DNA of 64,000 bases from CAVVSD01 sp963757125 (GTDB lineage Bacteria > Actinomycetota > Thermoleophilia > Solirubrobacterales > Solirubrobacteraceae): the NCBI GenBank assembly GCA_963757125.1, contig CAVWQP010000004.1:1426001-1490000 (forward strand), given 5' to 3'. The notes beneath the pieces are model-generated. The model was not told the origin of the DNA. It saw only the letters and a program-made list of their open reading frames with translations, and made no database searches. The translations under genes and the position numbers were made by a program. Position 1 is the stretch's first letter. Every line of letters begins with the position of its first letter. Below, in pieces: positions 1 through 9,006 of the stretch.

Positions 1-30
1 CGTGGCGCGAGCCTACGGATCCCGCGGGTG

Positions 31-1159
31 TCAGATGGGCTGTGCCAGGGTCGACATGCTCTCGCGGATGAGCGTGATCGGATCGGCGTCCGGTGCGTCG
101 GGGTGCTGCTCCCACTCACCGAGCTGGCGGGAGTTCTCCACGACCAGCCGGCAGCGCGGGAAGCGGCGCTCGGTGAACGTCTCCAGGGCATCGCCCAACG
201 CGAGCTCGGAACAGCAGGAGCTCGGTCAGGACGACGGCATCCTCGATCGCGAGGCCGATGCCGAACGCCAGCTGCGGGCTGGTCGCGTGCGCTGCGTCGC
301 CGACGAGCACCACCCGGCCGCTGTGCCAGGGCGGTGGGAGGAGCAGCGTCTGCAGCGCGCGGAAGTCCACGCGATCGGGCTCGCGCAGCTGCGCTGCGAT
401 GGCGGGCACGGGGGACGGGTAGTTCGCCAGGCGCTCCTGCCACAGGTCCACGAGCGCGTCGCGCGGTGGACGCTCCAGGGGCATGGTGGAGTCGAGCATC
501 CAGATGTACCCCGTCGTCGCCGAGAGCGGGACGAGCCCGAGACGGTGCGGGCCATGGATGAGGATCCGGTACCCGTCGAGCTCGGCCGGGCGGTCGAACG
601 ATCCGCGCCAGATCACCTGACCGGTGTAGCTCGGCTCCGGGCCGCCGGGCAGCACGGTGTCGCGGATCCGCGAGTGCAGCCCGTCCGCGCCGAGGACGAG
701 ATCGAACCGGTCGCGCGAGCCGTCGGTCAGCTCGACGTCGACGCCGTCGGGATCCTGCGTGAGCCCCACGACGGTCGTGCCCGTCCGCACCGGCGTGCCG
801 AGCTCGCGCAGGGCGTCGGCGAGGATCTCGTGCAGCGTCACGCGCGACATGGCCACCGAAGGCGGGGCCTCGGGCTCGTTGACGTTGAACTGCGGGAACG
901 TCCCGACCGGATCCCCGTGCGAGGTGAACAGATCGATCGCCGCGTGGGGCTCGCCCGCGGCGACGCACCCTTCGTAGAGCCCCAGCGTCTTGAGCGCCCG
1001 CAGCGGCGGGCTCTGCAGGAGCAACCCGACGCCCGCCGGGCGCCAGTCGTCCTCGATCTCCACGATCTCGGCTGCGATGCCGGCGCGCGCGAGCGCGATC
1101 GCCGCGGTCATGCCGGCGGGGCCGCCACCGACGATGAGGACCCGACCCACGTCGGTCAT
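31..1159 (-). pseudogene. FAD-dependent monooxygenase (frameshifted near 3' end)
   Basis: Group A flavoprotein monooxygenase (PHBH/TetX-type fold). The N-terminus has a Rossmann GGGPAGM motif at residues about 11-17, and the later GDAAHATSP segment is the typical second FAD-binding motif. The frame breaks near 215-222: the downstream reading continues in another frame through SELALGDALETF to a TGA at 31-33, so one extra base would explain the split. Restored length is about 375 aa, normal for the family. The start ATG (1157-1159) overlaps the stop of the upstream BBE-type oxidase (ATGA), so the two are probably translationally coupled. The substrate is unknown; with a neighbouring efflux-like membrane protein and TetR it could hydroxylate an aromatic toxin or metabolite. 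Confidence 0.75.
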
Positions 1160-2499
1160 GAGGCCACCGGCTCCGGGGTGCCGAGATAGCTGTGGAAGCG
1201 GCCGTCGGGGTCGTACCTCGCCTTGAGCTCCTTGAGGCGCTCCGTCTCCTCCGGGCCGAGCACGTACTTGGGGAAGCTGACGAGGTCGTGGTCGTTGACC
1301 TTGCCTCCGCGGATCGAGTACGGCTCGAGGCTGCGCATCGCATCGCGCACGAAGGCGTCGAGCTGCTCGTCCTCGTGCTGCTCCTCACCGACGCCGTAGA
1401 CGTGGACGCTCAGCGGGGTGTGCAGGGAGTAGGCGGCGTTGGGGTGCTCACGCGTCTTCCACGGCGCCCAGAGGACATGCGAGTGCGATGTCGGCAGCGA
1501 TCGGACGATCCGGTCCAGAGGCTCGAGGAACGCGTCGTCCTCCGCGTTGACCCACAGCGCGTCCGACCGATAGCGGAACCCCTTCGGGTAGAGCTGATCG
1601 ACCTGCGCGTAGCCGTCGTCCCATGTCCACGGGTGCGGGGGCTGGTGCACGAGTGCCCGATCGAGGACCGGGGAGCGCTCGAACGGCTCGAGCAGCGCGT
1701 CGGCCTCCTCGTCGGTGTCGGCGAACGCGATCGGGAAGTGGGCCACGATCGTTCCCTGGTGGAACGGGAGGAAGCTCTCGATCGCGGCCCAGAGGTTCGA
1801 CACGTTCTCGGGGGCCGCGAGCGTCACAGGCAGGATCCACTCGAGGAACTCGCCAAGCACGTCCACCGGGTACACGTAGAGGCTCGTGCGCATCGCCGCG
1901 GGCAGCGGGCTGACCTCGAGGTGCAGGCGCGTGACCGCCGCGAAGAACCCGGGCCCGGACCCTCGCGCCGCCCACATGAGGTCAGGGTGCGACTCGTCGT
2001 CGGCGTGGATCAGCTCGCCCTCGGCGGTGACCGCGTCGATCGCCGTCAGGCGATAGCAGGCCGGTCCGTCCATGCATCCGGTGAACGACGCGCCGCCGCC
2101 GATCGTGTAGCCGCCGATCCCCACGGTGGAGCACGTCCCGGTGGGGAAGTAGAGGCCATGCTCCCCGAGCGCCCGCGAGAACGCCTGACTGCGGGCGCCC
2201 GGGCCGACCGCGACCGTCCGCGCGGCCGGGTCGATCTCCCATCGATCCAGCGACGACAGGTCGAGCAGGAGCCCGCCGTCACGCACCCCCGTCGCGGACC
2301 AGGCGTGGCCCCCGGAGCGGATGCCGATCGTCCATCCCTCCGCGTTGGCCAGCCGTACCGCCGCGACCACGTCCGCCTCGTCGCGCGCGACGACGATCGC
2401 GTCGGGGAAGCGGTCGGGCTTCTTGCCGTTCCAGATCGCCGCCTGTCGGGCCTCCTCGTAGCCGTCGTCGGCCCGCCGCAGGATGGGAAGGTCAGTCAT
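1156..2499 (-). CDS. FAD-binding oxidoreductase, berberine-bridge-enzyme-like, bicovalent flavin
   Basis: 447-aa PCMH-type FAD oxidase with a C-terminal BBE segment. RSGGHAWS supplies the His, and the GTCSTVGIGGYTIGGG stretch supplies the Cys, expected for 8alpha-His/6-S-Cys bicovalent FAD. Such enzymes oxidise alcohols, sugars or alkaloid-like substrates with O2. The ATG at 2499 is chosen because GGAG lies about 8 nt upstream and the FAD domain begins there; the upstream in-frame extension runs into the divergent promoter. It is co-transcribed with the flavin monooxygenase downstream (ATGA overlap). The substrate cannot be told from sequence. Confidence 0.85.
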   Translation of the reverse strand: MTDLPILRRADDGYEEARQAAIWNGKKPDRFPDAIVVARDEADVVAAVRLANAEGWTIGIRSGGHAWSATGVRDGGLLLDLSSLDRWEIDPAARTVAVGPGARSQAFSRALGEHGLYFPTGTCSTVGIGGYTIGGGASFTGCMDGPACYRLTAIDAVTAEGELIHADDESHPDLMWAARGSGPGFFAAVTRLHLEVSPLPAAMRTSLYVYPVDVLGEFLEWILPVTLAAPENVSNLWAAIESFLPFHQGTIVAHFPIAFADTDEEADALLEPFERSPVLDRALVHQPPHPWTWDDGYAQVDQLYPKGFRYRSDALWVNAEDDAFLEPLDRIVRSLPTSHSHVLWAPWKTREHPNAAYSLHTPLSVHVYGVGEEQHEDEQLDAFVRDAMRSLEPYSIRGGKVNDHDLVSFPKYVLGPEETERLKELKARYDPDGRFHSYLGTPEPVAS

Positions 2500-2592
2500 C
2501 TCGGTCTCCAAGTACGGCGATTGGCGACGGTTGCGTTGTATGGATACATTCTTCCCCGCCTGCGTGTCAACCGCGGCGGTGGACAGGCAGAA

Positions 2593-2633
2593 TTCAACGT
2601 GTAAAGTCAGCGCATGGAAGTCCACACGTTGAA
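2593..2633. promoter_or_regulatory. Inverted-repeat operator in divergent promoter (candidate TetR site)
   Basis: Two perfect 10-bp arms, TTCAACGTGT (2593-2602) and ACACGTTGAA (2624-2633), are separated by 21 nt between the divergent oxidase (start 2499) and membrane-protein (start 2649) genes. The left arm extends to TCAACGTGTAAAGTC, which matches 14 of 15 bases of TCAACGTGTGAAGTC at 4318-4332 in front of the nearby TetR gene. Sharing between the two promoters suggests binding by that TetR; the binding itself is inferred. Confidence 0.65.
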
Positions 2634-2648
2634 TCACCAGGAGGAACC

Positions 2649-3692
2649 ATGCGCAACCGCCTCCCTCATCCGCTCCTGCTGCGACGCCTGCTGGCCGCTG
2701 CGGGGATCGGCCTGGTCGTCGGGTTCGCCTTCATCGCCTTCTTCACGTCGGCGCTGCACGATCCCAAGCCGAACGCCGTGCGCATCGCCGTCGTCGGCGC
2801 GCCGCCCGTCGTGGCGCAGGTCGCCGGCCAGCTGACCCAGGCGGTGCCTGGAGGGTTCGACGTCCGCCGCTACTCGAACGAGCGCGACGCGCGCAGCGCC
2901 GTGCGCACCCAGGACATCGCCGGGGCCTTCGTCCCCGGCAGCGCCGGCCCGCGCCTGCTCCTCGCCGGTGGGGACGGCGTGAACGTGACCAACGTGCTCC
3001 GCGCGGCATTCGGCGGTGCGGCTGCGGCCGAGCACCAGCGCCTCGTCGTCGAGGATCTCGCGCCGCTGCCGGAGCACGACGCCCGCGGCGTCTCCGCGTT
3101 CTTCGTCGTGGCGGGCACCACGCTCGGCAGCCTCGTCTTCGGGATCACGCTGTTCTTCGCCGGCGGCCACGCGCTCACGACGCCGCTCGGCGTGCGCCTG
3201 GCGCTGATCGGCGCGTTCTCGGTGGTCGCAGGTCTCGTCATGGCGTCGGCGACCGAGCTCGTGGCCGACGGGTTGGGCGACCGCTTCTGGTCCGTCGCCG
3301 GGATCGCCGCGCTGCTCGCGGCGGTCGTCTCGCTCATCACGACAGCGCTCGTCCGCTGGATCGGGACCCCGGGCATCGCGCTCAGCGCCCTGTTCGTCAT
3401 GCTCTTCAGCCTGCCCGCGGCTGGCGGCGCGATCGGGCCGGAGTTCGTGCCGGACTTCTACCGCGGCGTCGCGCCTGCCCTCCCGAGCCACGCGGCGCTG
3501 ACGGCCCTGAAGGGCAGCGTCTACTTCGACGGCGGCGGCACCCTCGGACCGCTCCTCATCCTCGCTGCCTGGGCCCTGGCGGCGCTCCTGGTCCAGGTCG
3601 CCGCACATGTCCTTCGCGGTCAGCCGCCGATCCCACCGAAGACCGGCTCTCCGCTCGACCACCAGCGAGAGCTGACGGCCGTCGTGGCTTAG
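2649..3692 (+). CDS. Polytopic membrane protein, YhgE/Pip / DUF3533-like (ABC-2-type fold)
   Basis: 347 aa. One N-terminal membrane segment (residues about 13-33) is followed by a soluble extracytoplasmic domain of about 110 residues, then about five further hydrophobic segments (from about residue 155 to 325). This layout is typical of YhgE/Pip and DUF3533 proteins related to ABC-2 export permeases. AGGAGG at 2639-2644 sits 4 nt before the ATG. It is divergent from the BBE oxidase and ends 4 bp inside the convergent TetR gene (shared TTAG). An export role for a toxic compound or product is inferred from context; there is no adjacent ATPase. Confidence 0.65.
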   Translation: MRNRLPHPLLLRRLLAAAGIGLVVGFAFIAFFTSALHDPKPNAVRIAVVGAPPVVAQVAGQLTQAVPGGFDVRRYSNERDARSAVRTQDIAGAFVPGSAGPRLLLAGGDGVNVTNVLRAAFGGAAAAEHQRLVVEDLAPLPEHDARGVSAFFVVAGTTLGSLVFGITLFFAGGHALTTPLGVRLALIGAFSVVAGLVMASATELVADGLGDRFWSVAGIAALLAAVVSLITTALVRWIGTPGIALSALFVMLFSLPAAGGAIGPEFVPDFYRGVAPALPSHAALTALKGSVYFDGGGTLGPLLILAAWALAALLVQVAAHVLRGQPPIPPKTGSPLDHQRELTAVVA

Positions 3693-4294
3693 GGCAGCGG
3701 TTCGTCGATCACGCGCTGGATGCTCGTGGCGAGGATCTTCGTCACGAGCGGCGACGGCGCGGACGCCAGCGGTTCGTAGCCGAGCACATAGCGCGTCAGC
3801 CCCAGGCCGATGAGCTGCGAGGCGATGAGGCCCGCGCGGACGCCTGCGTCCTCGCCGCCGATCGTCTCGACCAGCGGCTCGAGCATGTACTCCACGAGGA
3901 ACTCGCGCATCATCCGGGCGCCCGCCGGCTCCCCCGTGGCGACGTGCAGCATCGCCAGGATCGGGCTGCGCTCGCGCTCGTCGTCCCAGTGCTTCATGAA
4001 CATCGCCGCCAGGTTCTCGCCGACGCGTTGCGGCCCGTCGGCCACCACGGCGCGCGCCTCATCGGGCGTGAAAGGCCACCCGATCGACGCGATGAACAGC
4101 CCCGCCTTCGAGCCGAAGAAGTGGACGACCAGTGCAGGGTCGACGCCGGCCGTCCGCGCGATCCCCCGGAGCGACGACGCCCCGTAGCCCGTCTCCGCGA
4201 ACGACTCACGCGCGACCCGGAGGATCTCGCCGCGCGTGTCGGTCGGACCGGGACGGCGACCAGTCCGAGCCGGAAGGGATCGACCCGAGGGCAC
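3689..4294 (-). CDS. TetR/AcrR family transcriptional regulator
   Basis: 201 aa from the GTG at 4294 (a TTG at 4321 would add nine residues but begins inside the operator motif). The N-terminal HTH contains ARESFAETGYGASSLRGIAR and HFFGSKAGLF, the usual TetR recognition-helix region; the C-terminal part resembles TetR_C actinobacterial types. It converges with the membrane-protein gene, sharing TTAG at 3689-3692. The operator-like motif at 4318-4332 in its own promoter also occurs in the oxidase/membrane-protein promoter, so autoregulation and local repression are likely. Confidence 0.85.
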   Translation of the reverse strand: MPSGRSLPARTGRRPGPTDTRGEILRVARESFAETGYGASSLRGIARTAGVDPALVVHFFGSKAGLFIASIGWPFTPDEARAVVADGPQRVGENLAAMFMKHWDDERERSPILAMLHVATGEPAGARMMREFLVEYMLEPLVETIGGEDAGVRAGLIASQLIGLGLTRYVLGYEPLASAPSPLVTKILATSIQRVIDEPLP

Positions 4295-4317
4295 GGGCCC
4301 ACACTGACAGACGGAAC

Positions 4318-4332
4318 TCAACGTGTGAAGTC
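4318..4332 (+). promoter_or_regulatory. TetR operator-like motif in front of tetR gene
   Basis: TCAACGTGTGAAGTC matches the left operator arm at 2594-2608 with one mismatch. On the minus strand an imperfect CACAC...GTGTG repeat (about 4300-4327) overlaps the predicted tetR translation start, as expected for autorepression. Confidence 0.5.
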
Positions 4333-4451
4333 GCCGTCCGGCGCCGGCGGCCGGAGTGTGGTTCTGCGCAACGGGGTCTGTGAGAACGGCGAAGAAGCGG
4401 CCGGCTCCCCGACCTAGCGTTCGCCGCCGGGATGTCCGGGGAGGAGGAGCG

Positions 4452-5783
4452 ATGAGTCAGAGGTCTGGATCTCGTGGATCCGTGGGTGCGATCGTCGCCG
4501 CGCTGGCGGTCGTCCTGTCGCTGGCCCTCGTGGCCTGCGGCGATGACGACAGCAGCGACTCGGCGTCCGCCGGTGGCGCCTCGAGCACGTCCACGCAACC
4601 GTCCGGCTCGACGGTCGGTGACGCGACTGCCGGCAGCGGCGTGACCGACTACCTGAAGTACACGGGCGGCAAGGCCGGGCCCGCGGACAAGAGCAAGTCG
4701 CCGATCGTGATCGGCTGGGTCAACCAGCAGGGCGGCCCGAGCGACGTCGGCCCGGGCGCGACCAAGGGCGCCGAGATGGCGGTGAAGTACATCAACGAGG
4801 AGCTCGGCGGCATCGACGGGCACCCGGTGGCGCTGCACACCTGCTTCACCTCCACCACGGAGGAGCAGGGGCAGACGTGCGGTCAGAAGCTGGCCAACGA
4901 CCGGGCCGTGCAGGTGGTCGGGGTCGGCGCGGTCGCGATCGGCGGTCAGTCGCTCGTCGCCACCATCGACGCGCAGAAGCCGATGGTCTACAGCGTTGCC
5001 GTCGGGCCGGCGGATCCGACCAACAAGAACGGCTACATCCTCTTCGGCGACGCGATCCACGTGTCGGCGCCGTTCGGCACCTACGCGCGTGACGTGCTGC
5101 ACGCCAAGTCGGCCGCCGTGGTCTACCCGCAGCAGCCGGGGATCGAGGCCGGCTCCAACGCGATGGTCCAGGGCCTCAAGGACGCCGGCGTCTCGGTCAA
5201 GCGCGTGAGCTGGAACCCCAACGCGACCGACCTGGTGGGGCCGCTCACCGCGGCGGGCGCGCAGAGCGCCGACGTCCTCATGCCGAACGCGGACCCGAAG
5301 TCGTGCGTGAACCTGGCCAAGACGATCGCGTCGCTGAAGCTCGAGACGCCGGTCGTCTCGCAGCCCCTGTGCCTGAACGCCGAGGTGGCCAAGGGCCTGG
5401 GTGACCTCCCGAAGTGGACGTACGGCATCGCCTCGTCGCTGGCCACCGACACGAAGGACCCGGCGGCGGTCGCGTTCATGAAGGTCGCCGACCAGTACGG
5501 CGTCAAGGAGGCGGCCGGCGACGTCTGGATCCCGATCGCGTTCACGCAGGTCCTGACCATCGCGCAGTGGATGAACCAGATCGGCGCGGACAAGCTGTCC
5601 TCCGAGGCGATCACGGCCAAGGCCAAGGCGTTCAAGGGTCCGATGGCGTTCGGCGCACCGACGCTCCAGTGCGGCAAGTACGCCGACGCGCCGGCGATCT
5701 GCAACGACCAGATCAAGTTCTTCAACTACGAGGGCAAGGGCGTCTTCAGCGCCGCCTCGGGGTGGGTGCGCCCGCCCGAGTGA
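4452..5783 (+). CDS. ABC transporter substrate-binding lipoprotein, branched-chain amino acid/aromatic type
   Basis: 443 aa, Peripla_BP_6/LivK-like. A signal peptide ends in a lipobox (LVAC, Cys about residue 30) followed by an acidic DDDSSDS linker. The mature part begins IVIGWVNQQGG, typical of type I periplasmic proteins. GAGGAGGAG lies directly upstream of the ATG. No permease or ATPase is adjacent, so this is an orphan receptor. The MetE-like gene follows after 32 nt and is probably co-transcribed. The ligand is unknown. Confidence 0.85.
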   Translation: MSQRSGSRGSVGAIVAALAVVLSLALVACGDDDSSDSASAGGASSTSTQPSGSTVGDATAGSGVTDYLKYTGGKAGPADKSKSPIVIGWVNQQGGPSDVGPGATKGAEMAVKYINEELGGIDGHPVALHTCFTSTTEEQGQTCGQKLANDRAVQVVGVGAVAIGGQSLVATIDAQKPMVYSVAVGPADPTNKNGYILFGDAIHVSAPFGTYARDVLHAKSAAVVYPQQPGIEAGSNAMVQGLKDAGVSVKRVSWNPNATDLVGPLTAAGAQSADVLMPNADPKSCVNLAKTIASLKLETPVVSQPLCLNAEVAKGLGDLPKWTYGIASSLATDTKDPAAVAFMKVADQYGVKEAAGDVWIPIAFTQVLTIAQWMNQIGADKLSSEAITAKAKAFKGPMAFGAPTLQCGKYADAPAICNDQIKFFNYEGKGVFSAASGWVRPPE

Positions 5784-5815
5784 TCGGGTGGCGCGAGACG
5801 ATCAGTGAGGAAGCG

Positions 5816-7030
5816 ATGACGAAGAGCAGCGAACGGATCCTGACCAGCCACGCGGGCAGCCTGCCGCGCCCGGACTCCCTCCTCGAGGCCTGGCGGTCCC
5901 GGGTCAGCGGCAACGGCGCGGACGCCTCGGCCTTCGAAGGCGAGCTGCGCGGCGCGGTGGCGGACCTCGTCCGCCGGCAGCGCGACCTGGGTCTGGACAT
6001 CATCAACGACGGTGAGTACGGGCACGCGATGGGCGGCAAGCTCGACTACGCCGCCTGGTGGACCTACGTGTTCCAGCGCCTGGACGGTCTCGAGCTCAAG
6101 CCCGTCCAGGAGGCGATCAGCGCGCGGCGCCCGCGCCCTGATGACCTGAAGCTGGGTGCCGGGCTGCCGCAGCGCCGCGACTACCGGGCGTTCCAGGACG
6201 CCTACGAGGACCCCAGCGCCGGCATCACGCTCGGTGAGTTCCCGGACGCGCTGCCGGTCGCGACGAGCGCGATCACGTACGTCGGCCAGGAGGCGGTGCA
6301 GCAGGACATCGCCAACTTCAAGGCGGCGCTGGAGGAGGCCGGTCTGGAGGACGGGTTCCTGAACTCGGTGGCGCCTGCGAGCTGCGCGCGCTTCGGCAAC
6401 GCGTTCTACAAGGACGACGACGAGCTGCTGTGGGCGTGCGCGGAGGCGATGCGCGAGGAGTACAAGGCGATCATCGACGCCGGGCTCATGCTCCAGCTCG
6501 ACGACCCGGCCATCGCGGAGAACTGGGACGGCATCACGCCGGCGCCGACGCCGGAGGAGTACCGCCGGTACACGAGGCGGCTGGTCGAGGCGCTCAACCA
6601 CGCCATCCGCGATCTGCCGCCGGAGCGCATCCGCTTCCATCTGTGCTGGGGCAGCTGGCACGGCCCGCACACCACCGACCTACCGATGGCCGAGCTGGCC
6701 GAGCTCATGCTCGAGGTCAACGCCGGCTCGTACTCCTTCGAGGCGGCCAACGTGCGCCACGAGCACGAGTGGCGCGTCTGGGAGGAGGTCAAGCTGCCGG
6801 AGGGCAAGGTGCTCGTCCCCGGCGTCGTCAGTCACTCCACCAACGTGGTCGAGCATCCCCAGCTCGTCGCTGACCGGATCGTGCGCTTCGCCGAGGTCGT
6901 CGGTCGCGAGAACGTCGTCGCCGCCACCGACTGTGGCCTCGGCGGGCGCATCCATCCGCAGATCGCGTGGGCCAAGCTCGACGCCCTCGTGCAGGGGGCC
7001 GACCTGGCGACCAAGCGCCTCTGGCACTGA
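5816..7030 (+). CDS. Short (core) MetE-like cobalamin-independent methyltransferase
   Basis: 404 aa, corresponding to the C-terminal catalytic barrel of MetE without the N-terminal half of the classical enzyme of about 750 aa. Zn ligands are visible as H275 and C277 (RFHLCWG), E309 (YSFEAAN) and C373 (TDCGLGG). SHAGSLPRP near the N-terminus is conserved in the family. GTGAGGAAG precedes the ATG. Such short forms transfer methyl groups to thiols, homocysteine among others, with differing methyl donors; here neither donor nor acceptor is known. It follows a LivK-type lipoprotein and precedes an AraC regulator. Confidence 0.75.
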   Translation: MTKSSERILTSHAGSLPRPDSLLEAWRSRVSGNGADASAFEGELRGAVADLVRRQRDLGLDIINDGEYGHAMGGKLDYAAWWTYVFQRLDGLELKPVQEAISARRPRPDDLKLGAGLPQRRDYRAFQDAYEDPSAGITLGEFPDALPVATSAITYVGQEAVQQDIANFKAALEEAGLEDGFLNSVAPASCARFGNAFYKDDDELLWACAEAMREEYKAIIDAGLMLQLDDPAIAENWDGITPAPTPEEYRRYTRRLVEALNHAIRDLPPERIRFHLCWGSWHGPHTTDLPMAELAELMLEVNAGSYSFEAANVRHEHEWRVWEEVKLPEGKVLVPGVVSHSTNVVEHPQLVADRIVRFAEVVGRENVVAATDCGLGGRIHPQIAWAKLDALVQGADLATKRLWH

Positions 7031-7111
7031 CCCCACCTCCTCCTCGCGGGGCTGTCGCGTGCGGCGGTCCCGGGTCTCGCTAGAGTCGACGACGAGGAGG
7101 AGGCCATTGCC

Positions 7112-8113
7112 GTGGGCGTTGTCGTCGACACAGCCGGAGCAGGCGATGCCGAGCGCTTCGAGCGCTGGTCGGACGCGCACCGACGCCTGTTCCCGGCACT
7201 CGAGATGCGCCCGCGTTCCGCGGGCTCGTTCACCGGCCGCCTGTCCTGGTTCCAGCTCGGCGCCGCCTACGTCGGCCGGTTCACCGCCGACGCCTCCACG
7301 GTCCGACGCACACCTCGGACCATCGGCGCGGACGGCGCGGACGCCTACCACCTCGCCTTGCTCCTGCGGGGTCGCTCGACCGTCTCACAGGACGACCGGT
7401 CGTCCGCGGTCAACCCCGGCGACCTGACCAGCTACAGCTCCTGGGAGCCCTACGAGTTCCAGGCGCTCACCCCGTTCGACATGCTCGTCGTCACGCTGCC
7501 CCAGGCGCTGCTGCACCCGCACGTCGAACGCACCCGGCGCCGCACCGCCACCGCGTTCCCGGCGGGGGACGGCGCCGGCCAGGTGCTGCGCCCGTTCCTC
7601 GTCGAGCTGATCCGCGGCCTGGAAGGCGGGACCATCCGCCCCGACGGCGCCAGTCTCGGGGAGGCGCTGCTCTCGCTGGTGCACGCCCTGCACGACGGAC
7701 CGGCCTCGGATGAGCGCTCGGAGCGGGGTCGATCCCATGTGCTGTGGCTGCAGGTGACCCAGTTCATCGACGAGCACCTGGGCGACGCCGATCTCAGCCG
7801 TGAGGTCATCGCCCGCCGGCACTTCATCTCCGTGAGCTATCTCGACAAGCTCTTCGAGGCGCAGGGCGTCAGCACCTGGCAGTACATCCGCAACAAGCGG
7901 CTCGACCGCTGCCGCCGCGACCTCGCCGACCCCCGGCTCGCCTCGGAATCGATCCTCGCCATCGCCTCGGGCTGGGGCTTTGCCAACGCCGCTCACTTCA
8001 GCCGCAGCTTCAGCCGCGCCTTCGGCGAGTCACCGCGCGACTTCCGCGCGGCCGTGGGAGACTCGCGGCGTGTTCATGAGGCAGCTCGAGTACCTCATCG
8101 CCCTCGATCGTGA
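7112..8113 (+). CDS. AraC family transcriptional regulator
   Basis: 333 aa from GTG at 7112, preceded by GAGGAGGAGG. An N-terminal AraC_binding_2-like (FeaR-type) cupin region spans residues about 50-180. The C-terminal double HTH (about 210-315) includes SREVIARRHFISVSYLDKLF and the signature ending in ASGWGFANAAHFSRSFSRAF. The family controls aromatic and amine catabolism. It lies just downstream of the SBP and MetE-like genes, which it may control. Its 3' end overlaps the LysR gene start by 38 nt. Confidence 0.88.
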   Translation: MGVVVDTAGAGDAERFERWSDAHRRLFPALEMRPRSAGSFTGRLSWFQLGAAYVGRFTADASTVRRTPRTIGADGADAYHLALLLRGRSTVSQDDRSSAVNPGDLTSYSSWEPYEFQALTPFDMLVVTLPQALLHPHVERTRRRTATAFPAGDGAGQVLRPFLVELIRGLEGGTIRPDGASLGEALLSLVHALHDGPASDERSERGRSHVLWLQVTQFIDEHLGDADLSREVIARRHFISVSYLDKLFEAQGVSTWQYIRNKRLDRCRRDLADPRLASESILAIASGWGFANAAHFSRSFSRAFGESPRDFRAAVGDSRRVHEAARVPHRPRS

Positions 8114-9006
8114 GCGGCACTTCGGTCGAGCTGCCGCAGCGTGCCACGTGGGCCAGCCGACCCTGTCGCAGGCCGTCCGCCGCCTCGAGGCCGAGCTGGG
8201 TGTTCCCCTCGTGCGGCGCAGTCGGACGTTCGAGGGATTCACGCCGGAGGGCGAGCGCGTGCTCGTCTGGGCGCAGCGTGCGGTCAACGAGATGGAGGGC
8301 CTGACGTCAGGAGGTGAGCCGCCTGCGCGGCGGCCTCGAAGGCGCGTTGCGCATCGGCGCGATCCCCACGTCGCTCCCGCTGTCGCCTCGCCTCACCAAG
8401 CGTTTCCGCGAACACCACCCGCTCGTTCGGATACGCCTGCAGTCGCTGACATCCCGGCAGATCCTCCACGCGCTCGTGCATGGGGAACTGGACGCGGGAA
8501 TGACCTACCTCGACAACGAACCGCTCCCGGACGTGGACACGCTGCCGCTCTGGCGCGAGAGGCTCTGGCTCGTCGTCGACGCCGCCTCTCCCTTCTACGA
8601 CTCCGACGAGGTGACCTGGCGCGACGCCGCGACCCTGCCCCTGGGCCTGCTCACCCCGGACATGCAGCATCGGCGGATCGTCGATGCAGCCTTCGCTCTC
8701 GCGGGCGCGCGCCCGAGGCCGGTTCTCGAGACGAACTCCGTCTCGACGCTCGTCACGCACGCGCGGACGGGCCTGCCCAGTGTCACCGCTCAGACCTGGC
8801 TGATCGCGAACCCACTCCCGGACGGACTGCGCGCCATCCCGCTCGTGCAGCCCGTCGTCGAGCACACGATCGGGATGATCGCCGCCGCCGACCGTCAGCG
8901 CACGCCGATCGTCGCCGAGCTCATGACGATGTTCTCGCCGTTCGAGCTCGACGACGTCTCGCCTGATCCTCAGCGGATGCGGCGCCCCATCTCCTCGACC
9001 CCGTAA
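8076..9006 (+). pseudogene. LysR family transcriptional regulator (one frameshift)
   Basis: The HTH (MRQLEYLIALDRERHFGRAA, then QPTLSQAVRRLEAELG) reads from ATG 8076 (GTG 8070 is possible). The frame breaks at about 8306: the protein resumes in another frame with QEVSRLRGGLEGALRIGAIP, the start of the LysR effector domain, and runs to 9006. One extra T restores a 309-aa protein of normal length. It converges on the formate dehydrogenase operon (37-nt overlap with its last gene). LysR regulators of formate dehydrogenase genes are known elsewhere, so control of that operon is plausible. Confidence 0.75.
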
